A stretch of 52,886 nt of DNA, taken from positions 1 through 52,886 of the forward strand of contig CAMCIK010000010.1 in assembly GCA_945874825.1 (NCBI GenBank), in the 5' to 3' direction. This DNA comes from Phenylobacterium deserti (GTDB taxonomy: Bacteria; Pseudomonadota; Alphaproteobacteria; Caulobacterales; Caulobacteraceae). Shown one piece after another: positions 25,585 through 34,467 of this stretch. Position numbers and translations under genes: made by a program. The notes beneath the pieces are model-generated. The model was not told where the DNA came from and searched no databases. It worked only from the letters and a program-made list of their open reading frames with translations. Numbering within the stretch: position 1 is the stretch's first letter; each line of letters opens with the position of its first letter.

Positions 25585-27038
25585 GGTGGTGGATCGCCCG
25601 AGATGGTCTCGAGGTTGCGCGCGTGGGCCGCCTCATCCAGACGGTAGAAGGACCAGGTGGCGATGGAGGCCAGGAAGAGCACGATGACTGTCGGCAGGTA
25701 AAGCCAGCCCACCTGGGTGATCAGCTCCATGGTCCTGTCGCTGGGCTGGGCCTTGGTCGGAAAGGCGACGGCGGTAAGGATCAGGCCCGGGACAAGGGCA
25801 GCGATAGCGTTGACGATCTTGCTGGGCAGGCTGTCGGCGGTGGTCAGGAGCCCCTCGGCGCGCCGCCCGGTAATGACCTGCACTTCCTCCACGATGTCGC
25901 CAATCATGGAAGACGCCAGGATGTAGCCGGCGATGGCGGTGACCGCCTGTACCAAGGTAAAGCCGGCGAGCACCCAGAGCAGGGCGGGGGTCCCGTTCAG
26001 CTGAAGCACGCCGATCAGTTTGAGGAACATGGGCGTATGGCCAAAGATCACGCTGATGAAGAACAGGGCCATGGCAGCTTTTTTCTTGCCGAAGCGCCGG
26101 GCGAGGCGCGGGGCGAGGATCCCTCCGAAGATCGGCCCGGGTAGCCCCATCAAGGTCAGGATGAGGATGTCCTGAGCCTTCAACTCCCACAGGTAGGTCT
26201 GGAAGTAGAGGGTCAGGCCCGCGGCGATACCGAAGGCCAGGCCGGCAATCACCTGGGCGGAGAGGGCGACGAGGAAGTTTCGGTTGGTCAGGGTGACGAG
26301 GGCGTCGCGCCAGTCCTCCCGAAAAGTCCGACCGGGCTCACGGGGGGGCTGGTGGAAGCCAGCAGCCTGCTTCTGGGTGCCCAGGGCCATGGTCAGGCCC
26401 GCCGCCAGGAAGATCAGGATGATGGAGATGGACAGAGGGCCGTAGCCGTCGGGGTTGAGTTGTCCCACGGGATGGTCGGGGGTCTTCTTGAGGAAGACGC
26501 CATAGATCAGAACGGTTGCAAGCGCGGTGCCGAGGGAGCCCAGCATCCAGCGATAGCCCAGGAGGACCGTCCGGTCATGGTAGTCGGGCGCCAGTTCCGG
26601 TGCCATGGCCGACGAGGGAATCTCGTAGAGGCTCCAGGCCAGGTTCACGAACAGGCCTGTCCCGAGGATGTACCAGAACATGTCGGAGTCATCCCAACTG
26701 GGGGGATGCCAGCGCAGGAAGAGGGCCACCGGGATCAGGAACATGGCCAGGTAGAGGAAGGGATGCCGCCGGCCGATCCGGGAGCGGAACTGGTCCGACC
26801 CATGACCGATCAGGGGGTCCCAGAAGCCATCGATAAAGATGACGGCGGAGATCGCCAGGCTGACGATGTGGGGCGGGACCCCGACCACCTGGCTGTAGAA
26901 GAACATGGCCAGGCCGCTGAGGGCGCCGTAGGCACCATTTGCCACAGAGCCGATGCCAAAGAAGGCCTTGGTCCCGAAGGAGAGCGGTCTGCGGAAGCCC
27001 CGGGCAGGCGCTTCGTCCTCGACGTCCTGAACGGTCAT
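25581..27038 (-). CDS. GPH-type MFS transporter (sugar or glycoside:cation symporter family)
   Basis: A 485-aa membrane protein with about twelve hydrophobic segments. It carries the GPH-family hallmark DPLIGHGSDQFRSRIGRRHPF after the second segment (the loop 2-3 motif) and its partial repeat in the second half. GPH proteins import glycosides, pentosides or hexuronides with Na+ or H+. In proteobacterial catabolic clusters they often sit beside a TonB receptor and carry the imported molecule across the inner membrane. GGGAGACGGA precedes the ATG at 27038. The frame is open to 27284, but its upstream part is the remnant of a different gene. It overlaps crotonase 4 by four bases. Confidence 0.88.
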   Translation of the reverse strand: MTVQDVEDEAPARGFRRPLSFGTKAFFGIGSVANGAYGALSGLAMFFYSQVVGVPPHIVSLAISAVIFIDGFWDPLIGHGSDQFRSRIGRRHPFLYLAMFLIPVALFLRWHPPSWDDSDMFWYILGTGLFVNLAWSLYEIPSSAMAPELAPDYHDRTVLLGYRWMLGSLGTALATVLIYGVFLKKTPDHPVGQLNPDGYGPLSISIILIFLAAGLTMALGTQKQAAGFHQPPREPGRTFREDWRDALVTLTNRNFLVALSAQVIAGLAFGIAAGLTLYFQTYLWELKAQDILILTLMGLPGPIFGGILAPRLARRFGKKKAAMALFFISVIFGHTPMFLKLIGVLQLNGTPALLWVLAGFTLVQAVTAIAGYILASSMIGDIVEEVQVITGRRAEGLLTTADSLPSKIVNAIAALVPGLILTAVAFPTKAQPSDRTMELITQVGWLYLPTVIVLFLASIATWSFYRLDEAAHARNLETISGDPPP

Positions 27039-27104
27039 TCCGTCTCCCGTCCCTGCGGGTTCGCGACCAAGTCTGCGCCTGGCCGTTCCTTCCCCCCGCG
27101 GAGC

Positions 27105-27133
27105 AGAGCATGTCGCGGGGCCAGGTTTGTCAA
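27105..27133 (-). promoter_or_regulatory. Possible promoter of the transporter operon
   Basis: Minus-strand TTGACA (27128-27133) is 17 bases from TGCTCT (27105-27110), about 67 bases before the transporter start and just after the receptor remnant ends. Confidence 0.4.
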
Positions 27134-27194
27134 GCCGGTATGGCCCTTCAGGCACCCCTAAACGCAAACCGGGCGCACGGGACTCGCCGTACGC

Positions 27195-27401
27195 CTCGCC
27201 GAAGTCGCGGTGCTCGGACGTATAGGCCATGCCTGCCAGGGGCACGGCCTGAAGGCTCTGTTCCCGCTTTTCCGCGGTGATCAACAGTTGCTCGAGGGTG
27301 CTGTTGTCCTGCGCCGCATCGGCGGTCGCGAGGGTCGAAGCGACAAGCGCAGTCGACGTCAGCAGGAGAACCTGGAGTGCAGTCCCTGTCCTCCCCTTCA
27401 G
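27195..27401 (-). pseudogene. N-terminal remnant of a TonB-dependent receptor
   Basis: Reading the minus strand downward from 27401 gives a hydrophobic signal-like stretch (LLLTSTALVASTLATADA), then LEQLLITAEKREQSLQAVPL and MAYTSEHRDF. This is the signal peptide, TonB-box region and start of the plug domain typical of caulobacter and sphingomonad TonB-dependent receptors (usual form: EEVIVTAQKREQSLQDVPIAV). The match ends after about 70 codons. The several hundred residues of plug and barrel are absent, and sequence leading into the transporter gene follows. No in-frame ATG precedes the signal-like stretch. It is therefore a deletion remnant. It fills most of the 390-base gap between the transporter and the quinone reductase and implies that an intact receptor once began here. 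Confidence 0.75.
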
Positions 27402-27427
27402 TCCGGAAGTTGGACCGCCTCGCCAGG

Positions 27428-28420
27428 TTATCCGGTGACCTGGCCGCAGGTCAGGACGATTTTCCCTACATGTTCGCCCGCCTCGAGGGCGGCATGGGCT
27501 TCGCCGGCCCGTTCCAGGGGGAATGTCCGGTCGATCACGGGCCGGAACCGGCCGTCGATGATCCAGGGCCAGACTGTCGATTCGACCGCTGTGGCCAGCC
27601 GGGCCTTTTCGGCGGGTGCCCGGGGGCGAAGGGTCGAGCCGGTCACCACGGCGCGCTTCTGCATCAGCCGGAAGATGGGCAGGGCGACCTCGGCTCCGCC
27701 CAGGGAGGCGATGAAGACGATCCGTCCCCCGGTCCTGAGGGCGTCGAGCTCGCGTCCGAAATAGTCACCCCCCACCATGTCGAGCACCACGTCGGCTCCA
27801 CCCTCAGCCTTGACCCGCTCGCCGAAGTCCTCGGCGGTGGCGTCGATGGCAATGTCGGCGCCCAGCTCTCGGGCGCGGGCCGCCTTGACCGCCCCCCGGG
27901 CGGTGGCGATCACCCGGGCGCCCGCGGCCCGGGCCATCTGGATGGCGGTGACGCCGATGCCCGAGGTCGCGCCGTGGACCAGTAGAGTCTCGCCAGCCTT
28001 CAGGGCCCCGTGTTCGAAGACATTGGCCCAGACCGTGAAGATCGTCTCGGGTAGGCCAGCCGCCTCAATCAGGCTGAGCCCGGCGGGAACCGGCAGGGCG
28101 TGACGGGCGTCTACCGTGGCGTACTCGGCGTATCCGCCGCCGCCGAGCAGGGCGCAGACCTGGTCGCCGGCCCGCCAACGCCCGGCGCCCTGCACGACCT
28201 CTCCCGCGACTTCCAGGCCAAGGGTGTCCGGGGATCCGGGCGGAGGCGGATATCCGCCCATGCGCTGCAGTAGGTCGGGCCGGTTCACGCCCGCCGCCGC
28301 CACGCGGATGAGGATCTCCCCTTCCCGGGGAACCGGCCGCGCCAGAGAGACAGCCTTCAGGGCCTCTGGCCCGCCGCGCCCGCCCTCGACGGCAATGGCC
28401 GTCATCATCGGCTGGTCCAT
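27428..28420 (-). CDS. NAD(P)H quinone oxidoreductase, PIG3 type
   Basis: A 330-aa medium-chain reductase. NRPDLLQRMGGYPPPPGSPDTLGLEVAG (positions 46-73) is the hallmark of the PIG3/TP53I3-like quinone oxidoreductases. The NADPH domain carries HGATSGIGVTAIQMARAAGA. It should reduce quinones or related enones with NADPH in the cytoplasm. The ATG at 28420 has GAGGGAGAAG upstream; the frame open to 28729 lies opposite the DUF1192 gene and is discarded. It is first of the minus-strand genes here and divergent from the DUF1192/rcdA group. Such genes are widespread near the rcdA region in this order, so it may belong to the core genome rather than to the catabolic set; that point is inference. Confidence 0.9.
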   Translation of the reverse strand: MDQPMMTAIAVEGGRGGPEALKAVSLARPVPREGEILIRVAAAGVNRPDLLQRMGGYPPPPGSPDTLGLEVAGEVVQGAGRWRAGDQVCALLGGGGYAEYATVDARHALPVPAGLSLIEAAGLPETIFTVWANVFEHGALKAGETLLVHGATSGIGVTAIQMARAAGARVIATARGAVKAARARELGADIAIDATAEDFGERVKAEGGADVVLDMVGGDYFGRELDALRTGGRIVFIASLGGAEVALPIFRLMQKRAVVTGSTLRPRAPAEKARLATAVESTVWPWIIDGRFRPVIDRTFPLERAGEAHAALEAGEHVGKIVLTCGQVTG

Positions 28421-28535
28421 CCTGCTTCTCCCTCGGCCTTGCGCGCGCCGCGCCCTGCAGGTCAAATAGTCCCAAGGGCGGTGCGCCGCCAAGGGATCAT
28501 GCGTCCGCCCTGCCAGGCGGCCTTCGGAGGGGTCC

Positions 28536-28745
28536 GTGACCGAGGAAGCTGAATCGCCGCGTCGCGGCCGGGGCGCTGCCCTGGACCTCGCCTTGAAAGA
28601 GGACCTGGACCTGTTCTCGGTGGGCGACCTTGAAGAGCGTATCGCCCTCCTCGAGGGCGAGATCGCCCAATGCCGCGCCCAGATTGCCCGGAAGGCGGCA
28701 GGACGCGAGGCGGCGGATGCGCTCTTCAAAACGCCTGGGGACTGA
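28536..28745 (+). CDS. DUF1192 family small protein
   Basis: A 69-aa acidic protein with the DUF1192 pattern. DLDLFSVGDLEERIALLEGEIAQC is followed by Arg/Ala-rich helix AQIARKAAGREAADALF, predicted as one coiled-coil helix. The family is small, found in alphaproteobacteria and of unknown function. The start is GTG with GGAGGGG upstream. It lies 98 bases before rcdA on the same strand. Confidence 0.8.
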   Translation: MTEEAESPRRGRGAALDLALKEDLDLFSVGDLEERIALLEGEIAQCRAQIARKAAGREAADALFKTPGD

Positions 28746-28843
28746 GCCTCCGACCCCTTGCCCGAGGCGCTGAAAACGCGCAGGCAGGGTATGCGAAGAC
28801 GCGAATCGACGGGGCGCTCAGCCCCTCGGGGGGAGATCCAGGC

Positions 28844-29341
28844 ATGACCTCGGGTGCAAATCCGGCCGTGGCCGCTAGGGCCGGCGTTGTCCTTGACCTT
28901 GCTGCGATCGAAGTCTTCGAGCGAACCTTCCGGGAAGGCATGGACCTGGTCCAGGAGGCATCGACCTATCTCGACGGTGCCGGCCGGATGGAGGCCCGCC
29001 GCCTGGGGCGGGAGGCGGCCTCAGACTATGCTGCGGAGAGCATGCGCCTGACGACCCGCCTCATGCAGGTATCGTCCTGGCTCCTGGTGCAGAAGGCCGT
29101 GAGGGATGGCGATACGCCTGCCGCGGCGGCCGCCGATCCCCGCTACCGGCTGAGCGAACCCCGACCCGGAAGATCCCGGTCAGGCCGGCTGCCGGACTCA
29201 CTTGTTGGCCTGTCTCAGCGCGCCGACCGCCTGTTTGAGCGGGTCGCCCGAATGGACCGCCAATTGTATCTTGAGGTCGAGGTGCCCATGAACTCGGTGG
29301 CCTCGCAGATCGACCGCCTCAGGTCCGCCTTCGCGGGCTGA
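28844..29341 (+). CDS. rcdA: RcdA-like protein (DUF1465), regulator of CtrA degradation
   Basis: A 165-aa helical protein of the DUF1465 family. The conserved core reads FREGMDLVQEASTYLDG, then AESMRLTTRLMQVSSWLLVQKAV, and the C-terminal helix DRLFERVARMDRQLYLEV. In Caulobacter, RcdA is an adaptor that, with CpdR and PopA, delivers the cell-cycle regulator CtrA to the ClpXP protease at the pole. GGGGGAGA precedes the ATG. The Arg/Ser/Pro-rich loop at about 110-128 and the C-terminal tail are the variable parts. A GANTC methylation site (28803-28807) lies in its leader. Family assignment is confident; the cell-cycle role is from the family. The neighbours DUF1192 and rpmE support a chromosomal core location. 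Confidence 0.8.
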   Translation: MTSGANPAVAARAGVVLDLAAIEVFERTFREGMDLVQEASTYLDGAGRMEARRLGREAASDYAAESMRLTTRLMQVSSWLLVQKAVRDGDTPAAAAADPRYRLSEPRPGRSRSGRLPDSLVGLSQRADRLFERVARMDRQLYLEVEVPMNSVASQIDRLRSAFAG

Positions 29342-29383
29342 CCACCGACGTGCGTCCCGGGCCCGCACTCGCGGGCTGACCGA

Positions 29384-29608
29384 CTACTTGCGAGTAAAGC
29401 CGCCGAACTTGGCGTTGAAGCGCGAAACACGGCCACCGCGGTCCAGGAGCTGCTGGTTGCCGCCGGTCCAGGCCGGATGCGTCTTGGGATCGATGTCGAG
29501 GTTGAGGGTCGCCCCTTCCTTCCCGTAGGTCGAACGCGTCGGATAGCTGGTGCCGTCCGTCATCACCACGGTGATGAAGTGATAGTCGGGATGGGTGTCT
29601 TGTTTCAT
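29384..29608 (-). CDS. rpmE: 50S ribosomal protein L31
   Basis: A 74-aa ribosomal protein L31. [19 protein letters not shown] opens it, and [20 protein letters not shown] followed by [11 protein letters not shown] ends it. It has no cysteine at all, so it is the zinc-independent (C-minus) form usual in alphaproteobacteria. It binds the central protuberance of the large subunit near 5S rRNA. The ATG at 29608 begins the family sequence; the frame is open far upstream but opposite the ABC exporter gene. It converges with rcdA across 42 bases that contain a small GC-rich hairpin. Confidence 0.95.
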   Translation of the reverse strand: MKQDTHPDYHFITVVMTDGTSYPTRSTYGKEGATLNLDIDPKTHPAWTGGNQQLLDRGGRVSRFNAKFGGFTRK

Positions 29609-29728
29609 CTCGGGGTCATCCGACGTAAAGGAGCGGCCAGTGTCAGTACGCCGCCCTCCGGGAGGCCGACGGGCGGAAAGCGCGGCTTTTACAGCAAAGC
29701 GCGCCGGTAGAGCAAGGGCGGGGTCCAG

Positions 29729-31570
29729 ATGTCGGACGGTTTGTCGGAATCCGCAGTTGAAGGACGTCCAAGCCCAGGCGGGGCGCTGGCCCAGGACATG
29801 CAGTCCGCCGCCGAGCGGCGCGGCTCCACGCGCAGGCTGACGGCCCTGTCGACCCTCTGGCCGATCCTCAAGGCGCACGGCTTCGAAACCTTCATCGCCT
29901 GCCTCCTCATGGTGGCGACCTCCTCGGCCACCCTGGGCATGAGCGGCGCGGTGCGCCTGCTCGTCGAACACCTCACTTCGAACCGGAGCGGAGACTCCGT
30001 GGACCGCTGGTTCTGGCTGCTGGGTGCCGTGGCCGTGGCCCTCGGCCTGTTCACCGCCCTTCGTTATTACTGGGTGACCCGGCTCGGCGAGCGGATCGTG
30101 GCCGACCTGCGCAAGTCGGTCTATGGCCACATCCTGACCCTGGACCCGGCCTTCTTCATCGCCACCCGTACAGGCGAGGTCCTGTCCCGCCTGACCACCG
30201 ATATCCAGATCATCGAGAACCTCCTGGCCACGACGGCTTCGGTCTTCCTCCGCAACACCCTGATCATGATCGGGTCGCTGGTCCTAATGCTCTGGGTAAG
30301 CCCCAAGCTGACCCTGCTGGTCTTGCTGATCATTCCTGTGGTCGTAGTGCCCCTGTTCCTGTTCGCCCGGCCCCTGCGCAACCTGACGACCGCGACCCAG
30401 GACGAGTTCGCCCGGGCGGTCGGCCATGCCGGTGAGACCCTGGACGCCTTGGAGACCGTGCAGGCCTTCGGGCGCGAGCAGACCGCCACTGACCGCTTCG
30501 GCGCCGCCGTCGAACGCTCGTTCCGTACCTCCCTGAGGCGCATGTCGGCCCGCGCCATCATGACCGCAGCCTCCATCGTTCTGGTGTTCGGCGGCGTGGT
30601 GGCCGTGTTCTGGCTGGGGGTCCATGCCGGGCAGAGGGGCGAGCTGTCCTGGGGCGCCCTGTTCCAGTTCGCCTTCCTTTCGGTCTTCGCCGCCAGTTCG
30701 GTCGGCGCCCTCGGGGAGATGTGGGGTGACCTCCAGAAGGCCGCCGGAGCCATGGAACGGATCGCCGAGCTCCTGTCCGCCCAGCCGGGGATCGCGGCGC
30801 CGGCCGACGTCCAGAAACTGCCCGGGCGGGGCGAGATCCGCTTTGAGGATGTCGTTTTCGCCTATCCGGGCCGGGAGGCCGCGCCGGCCCTCAATGGCCT
30901 GACCCTTACCGTAGCGCCCGGCGAGAGAGTCGCCCTGGTCGGGCCCTCCGGCGCCGGCAAGAGTACGGTCTTCCGCCTCCTGCTGCGGTTCTATGACCCC
31001 CTTGGCGGCGTCGTCCGTATCGACGGGGTGGATCTGAGGCGGGCGGATCCCCGGGACATTCGCGCCCAGGCTGCCCTGGTGGCACAGGACAGTCCCCTGT
31101 TCTCAGGCTCGGCCGCCGACAACATCGCCTTTGGTCGCGAAGATGCGGGGCCTGAAGAGATCCGCGCCGCCGCCCGCGCCGCCCAGGCGGAGGCCTTCAT
31201 TGCAGGGCTTCCGGAAGGGTTCGAGACGCCCCTTGGGGAGCGCGCCCGGGGCCTGTCGGGAGGCCAGAGGCAGCGTCTCGCCATTGCCCGGGCCCTGGTC
31301 CGCCAGGCACCGATCCTGCTCCTGGACGAAGCCACGAGCGCCCTCGATGCAGAGAACGAGAAGCTGGTCCAGGAGGCCCTCGACGCCGCCATGCGCGGCC
31401 GCACCACGCTGGTGATCGCCCATAGGTTGGCCACCGTCCTCAAGGCCGACCGGATCGTGGTGATGGACGAAGGGCGGGTCGTGGAGACCGGCACCCATGC
31501 CGAGCTGACAGCACAGGGCGGCCTCTACGCGCGGTTCGCCGCCCTGCAGTTCACCGACGCCGCCGGCTAG
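29729..31570 (+). CDS. MsbA-like ABC exporter (fused permease and ATPase)
   Basis: A 613-aa full half-transporter. The transmembrane domain is at about 50-345. Walker A is GPSGAGKS (405-412), the signature LSGGQ (509-513), Walker B ILLLDE (529-534) and the H-loop His565. All catalytic motifs are canonical, unlike the degenerate exporter at 1268, so it probably works as a homodimer. This type exports lipids, lipid A precursors or hydrophobic drugs. An N-terminal cytoplasmic extension of about 45 residues is present. It is divergent from rpmE, a gap of 120 bases, and ends directly in a palindromic repeat. Confidence 0.9.
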   Translation: MSDGLSESAVEGRPSPGGALAQDMQSAAERRGSTRRLTALSTLWPILKAHGFETFIACLLMVATSSATLGMSGAVRLLVEHLTSNRSGDSVDRWFWLLGAVAVALGLFTALRYYWVTRLGERIVADLRKSVYGHILTLDPAFFIATRTGEVLSRLTTDIQIIENLLATTASVFLRNTLIMIGSLVLMLWVSPKLTLLVLLIIPVVVVPLFLFARPLRNLTTATQDEFARAVGHAGETLDALETVQAFGREQTATDRFGAAVERSFRTSLRRMSARAIMTAASIVLVFGGVVAVFWLGVHAGQRGELSWGALFQFAFLSVFAASSVGALGEMWGDLQKAAGAMERIAELLSAQPGIAAPADVQKLPGRGEIRFEDVVFAYPGREAAPALNGLTLTVAPGERVALVGPSGAGKSTVFRLLLRFYDPLGGVVRIDGVDLRRADPRDIRAQAALVAQDSPLFSGSAADNIAFGREDAGPEEIRAAARAAQAEAFIAGLPEGFETPLGERARGLSGGQRQRLAIARALVRQAPILLLDEATSALDAENEKLVQEALDAAMRGRTTLVIAHRLATVLKADRIVVMDEGRVVETGTHAELTAQGGLYARFAALQFTDAAG

Positions 31571-31620
31571 ATCCGGTTCCGAACAACTGGGAACCGGTGT
31601 TCGGATCGAAACAGGCTCTA
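31570..31620. repeat. Palindromic intergenic repeat, copy A
   Basis: The element runs from the last base of the exporter stop codon to the stop codon of the glycerophosphodiesterase. Its centre GAACCGGTGTTCGGATC pairs with GATCCGGTTCCGAAC. Its reverse complement matches the CCGGTTCCCA core of copy B at 34409. Its right end, AACAGGCTCTA, also recurs in copy B. It lies between convergent genes and could act as a bidirectional terminator or mRNA end hairpin. Such ACCGGTTCCCACTT palindromes are dispersed in alphaproteobacterial genomes. Confidence 0.7.
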
Positions 31621-32691
31621 GGTGCCGCGGGCCGCGACGGCGAGGTCCGGGAAGTCGGTGAACAGGCCGTCCACGCCGGCAGCGAAGAGGGCCTTCAGAA
31701 GGGTGGCGACGTCGCCATGCGCCCCTGGCAAGGTGCCGCGCCTCAGGGCTGGTGGCAGGAAGGCGTTCTCCGCCCGGACTGTCCAGGGGATGACCTTCAG
31801 CCCTGCCGCGTGGGCCTTCGCCACCAGGGGAGTCGGGCCGGCCAGGCCTCCGGCAGCGTCGATGGCGATGACCTGGCGCCATTCCGGGCCGAGGGCCTGG
31901 GCGTAGCCGGCTATGGCCCTCAGCCCTTCGGCCGTAACCATGTCGGCATAGCGTACGCCGGGCAGGTCGGCGGGGCCGCCCTCGGCGGCGACGAGCTGGA
32001 CGCGCGGGGCCCTCGAGAGGGTGGACAGGGTCTTCAGGGGCCCGACCTCGAAGCATTGGACCAGGACCGGTGCTCCGGCGGAGTCTAGGCCCTCGGCCTT
32101 TAAGGCGGCGGCCATGACCGGCTCCATGGCCGTTCCCCGCCCCCGGAAATAGGCCGGGTGTTTCATCTCCGGGCAGAGGCCGATGGTGCGGCCCAGTCGG
32201 GCGGATTCCCGGCGGGCCAGGTCGGCGACCTCGCCGAAGGTCAGGATCTGGTCCTCGCCGTCGTAGCGGGCGCTGTCCGGCCGCAGTTCCGGCAGGCGCT
32301 CCCGGGTCCTCAGGGTCTTGAGCTCGGCCAGGGTGAAGTCCTCGGTGAACCAACCCTCGACCTTCTCGCCGTCGATGACCCGCACGGTCTTCCGGCTGGC
32401 AAAGCCGGGTCGGGCTGCAATGTCCGTCGTCTCGCCGATCTCGTTCTCGTGGCGGGCCACCAGCGCCCCGTCCTTCGTCAGGACCAGATCCGGCTCGATG
32501 ACGTCTGCCCCCTGGGCGATGGCCAGGAGGTAGGCCTGGCGGGTGTGCTCGGGACGGTAGCCGCTGGCTCCCCGATGGGCGACGACCTGCGGGCGCGGCG
32601 CGGCGGCGGCGGTACGGGCGGAGGCCATCAGGGCTCCTGCGGCGACGAAGCCGGTCCCGAAGGCGCGGCGCGAGGGAAGGGGTCTGGGCAT
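31618..32691 (-). CDS. Glycerophosphodiester phosphodiesterase, exported
   Basis: A 357-aa GDPD-family enzyme. A twin-arginine-like signal (SRRAFGTGF, then a hydrophobic stretch ending TAAAA, residues 1-31) is followed by the catalytic HR-GASG-RPEHT motif (His39, Arg40, Glu49), Glu66-Asp68 (IEPDLV) and His81 (ARHENEI). It hydrolyses glycerophosphodiesters such as glycerophosphocholine to glycerol 3-phosphate and an alcohol, probably in the periplasm. GGCGGGA lies before the ATG. Length and motif order resemble GlpQ. The stop codon lies inside palindromic repeat copy A. Confidence 0.9.
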   Translation of the reverse strand: MPRPLPSRRAFGTGFVAAGALMASARTAAAAPRPQVVAHRGASGYRPEHTRQAYLLAIAQGADVIEPDLVLTKDGALVARHENEIGETTDIAARPGFASRKTVRVIDGEKVEGWFTEDFTLAELKTLRTRERLPELRPDSARYDGEDQILTFGEVADLARRESARLGRTIGLCPEMKHPAYFRGRGTAMEPVMAAALKAEGLDSAGAPVLVQCFEVGPLKTLSTLSRAPRVQLVAAEGGPADLPGVRYADMVTAEGLRAIAGYAQALGPEWRQVIAIDAAGGLAGPTPLVAKAHAAGLKVIPWTVRAENAFLPPALRRGTLPGAHGDVATLLKALFAAGVDGLFTDFPDLAVAARGT

Positions 32692-32747
32692 GGGTCCCGC
32701 CTAACGCAGGGGCGTGACGATTTCGTCAAGCCGCTGGCCGGCCCGGC

Positions 32748-33542
32748 TCAGGCTGCGGCCTTCAGGCGCTCGAGGACCAGGGGATGCAGGTCGAGGTTGG
32801 CAGCACAGATGCTGCCGGTCTCCAGGATGTCTTCGCCTCCGTCGGCGTTGGTCACCTTGCCGCCGGCCTCGGTGACCAGAAGCAGGCCCGCCGCCAGGTC
32901 CCAGGCGCTGAGGTCGCGCTCCCAGAAGCCGTCCATCCGCCCTGCGGCCACCCAGGCCAGGTCCAGGGCTGCGGAGCCAAACCGGCGCACGCCGGCGACA
33001 CGCTGGCTGACCTGGTGCAGTTCCTTCAGGAACCGGGCGTGCTGGCCGTGGCCCAGGAAGGGGATCCCCGTCGCGAGCACCGACTCGTCGAGCTTCTGGC
33101 GGGCCGCCACCCGGAGGCGCCGGTCATTGACGAAGGCACCCTTGCCCTTCTCGGCCCAGAAGAGGTCGTTGGACACGGGGTTGTAGGTAACCGCCGCCAC
33201 GATCGCCCCGTCGCGCTGGAGGGCGATGTTGATGGCGAAGTGCGGGATGGCGTGCAGGAAGTTGGTCGTCCCGTCCAGGGGATCGACGATCCAGGTGTGG
33301 GTCTTGTCCGTCCCCCCGATCAGGCCCCGCTCCTCGCCCAGGAAGTTGTAGCCCGGACGGGCCTTGGACAGGCTCTCGAAGATGGACTGCTCGGCCTTGA
33401 TGTCGGCGGCGGACACGAAGTCCGCGGCCCCCTTCCGGGAGACCTGCAGCTCGGCCAGCTCGCCGAAATCGCGGTTGAGACCCCGGGCGGCCTGCCGGGC
33501 GGCGTCGGACATGACCTTGAGGAGGGCGGATTGGGTCGACAT
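32748..33542 (-). CDS. suhB: Inositol monophosphatase family protein (SuhB-like)
   Basis: A 264-aa Mg-dependent, Li-sensitive-type phosphatase. Metal ligands are in GEERG (70-71), WIVDPLDGTTNF (Asp87, Asp90) and the later WERDLSAWDLAAG. It hydrolyses inositol monophosphate or related sugar phosphates. The E. coli SuhB homologue also acts in rRNA antitermination. Length and motifs are canonical. It is upstream of the glycerophosphodiesterase on the minus strand with a 56-base gap. The family is certain and the gene symbol likely. Confidence 0.88.
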   Translation of the reverse strand: MSTQSALLKVMSDAARQAARGLNRDFGELAELQVSRKGAADFVSAADIKAEQSIFESLSKARPGYNFLGEERGLIGGTDKTHTWIVDPLDGTTNFLHAIPHFAINIALQRDGAIVAAVTYNPVSNDLFWAEKGKGAFVNDRRLRVAARQKLDESVLATGIPFLGHGQHARFLKELHQVSQRVAGVRRFGSAALDLAWVAAGRMDGFWERDLSAWDLAAGLLLVTEAGGKVTNADGGEDILETGSICAANLDLHPLVLERLKAAA

Positions 33543-33596
33543 GGGTCGCGAAACCTAGTGGCCGGACCGCTGCAAGGCAAGGCGCGGTTGGGGCGA

Positions 33597-34262
33597 TCAG
33601 GCTGTGCCGGGCTGGCTCCGGTCCGCCAGGCCCTCGGCGATGGCCGAATTCAGGTCGCGCACCGCCTGGGCCTCGCCCCGGGGATAGCTCCAGACCCCGG
33701 CCGAAACCGCCAGGAAGTCGGCCCCGGCCGCCGCCAGACCGCGGGCATTCTCCACGGTGATGCCGCCGATGGCGACACAGGGCGTCTCCATGGTCTCCTG
33801 CCAGACGGACAGGACCTCGGGATCCGCCCGCGTGGGAGCGTCCTTGGTGGCACTTGGGAAGAAGGCTCCGAAGGCGACATAGTCTGCGCCCTGCTCGGCG
33901 GCCTCCATGGCCAGGTGGCGGCTGTCATGACAGGTCACGCCGACGGTCCGGTCCTTGCCAACCCGGCGGCGGGCCTCGGCGCAGGGCATGTCGGACTGGC
34001 CCACGTGCACCCCGTCGCAGTCGAGGCGCGCGGCCAGGTCGGGGTCGTCATTCAGGATCAGCGCCGCGTCATGCGCCCGGGCGATGGGCCCCAGCACCCG
34101 GACCGTCTCAGTGATCTCGGCTTCCGAGGCGTCCTTCAGCCGGACCTGCAGGGCGGCTACGTCCCCGGCGGACAGGGCGGCTTCCAGGCGTCCGGCAAAG
34201 ACGGCGATGTCGCCCAACTGAGGGGGCGTGATCAGGTAGAGACGGCAGGCAGGTCGGGACAT
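33597..34262 (-). CDS. thiE: Thiamine phosphate synthase-like protein
   Basis: A 221-aa TIM-barrel protein. The ThiE pattern is [32 protein letters not shown], then [34 protein letters not shown] and IGGITVENA. ThiE joins hydroxymethylpyrimidine diphosphate and thiazole phosphate to make thiamine phosphate. The usual YLITP start and the GQ-D diphosphate-binding segments are present. No TPP riboswitch is visible upstream. No other thiamine gene lies in the window. It is 54 bases upstream of the SuhB-like gene on the minus strand. Confidence 0.85.
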   Translation of the reverse strand: MSRPACRLYLITPPQLGDIAVFAGRLEAALSAGDVAALQVRLKDASEAEITETVRVLGPIARAHDAALILNDDPDLAARLDCDGVHVGQSDMPCAEARRRVGKDRTVGVTCHDSRHLAMEAAEQGADYVAFGAFFPSATKDAPTRADPEVLSVWQETMETPCVAIGGITVENARGLAAAGADFLAVSAGVWSYPRGEAQAVRDLNSAIAEGLADRSQPGTA

Positions 34263-34340
34263 GGTCTTTTCTTAGCGCCGTCCGACCGGACGCCCAAGGC
34301 CCCGGGCCCCGGAATGTGTTGGGACGCGCGGCAGGCGATG

Positions 34341-34394
34341 CTTGAGCCCGTTCCCTTCAGATGGAACGTCTGAGGGGGCAAAACAGGCTCTAAG
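34341..34394. repeat. Palindromic intergenic repeat, copy B, first half
   Basis: Imperfect palindrome. CTTGAGCCCGTT at the left mirrors AACAGGCTCTAAG at the right, with CAGATGGAACGTCTG-type inner arms. The right end, AACAGGCTCTA, is shared with copy A. It directly abuts the second palindrome. Confidence 0.6.
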
Positions 34395-34408
34395 TCCAAA
34401 ACGTTAGG

Positions 34409-34457
34409 TCATGTTTGGATCCGATAACCGGTTCCCACTTATCGGAACATGATCTAA
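34409..34457. repeat. Palindromic intergenic repeat, copy B, second half
   Basis: TCATGTT..ATCCGATAA and TTATCGGAACATGATC are inverted arms around the conserved centre CCGGTTCCCAC. It matches copy A in reverse orientation. It sits immediately before the gene at 34468 and so lies in its 5' leader. Confidence 0.7.
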
Positions 34458-34467
34458 GGCGCGGCCA

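Noticed and set aside
27039..27284. N-terminal extension of the GPH transporter to 27284
   Set aside because: The extension is the remnant of a TonB receptor. A good ribosome binding site and family start occur at 27038.
28746..28843. CtrA box (TTAA-N7-TTAA) before rcdA
   Set aside because: No such motif in the leader. Only one GANTC site is present, which is expected by chance.
34263..34467. TPP riboswitch before thiE
   Set aside because: No conserved CTGAGA...ACCTGA pattern on the proper strand. The bases belong to palindromic repeats.
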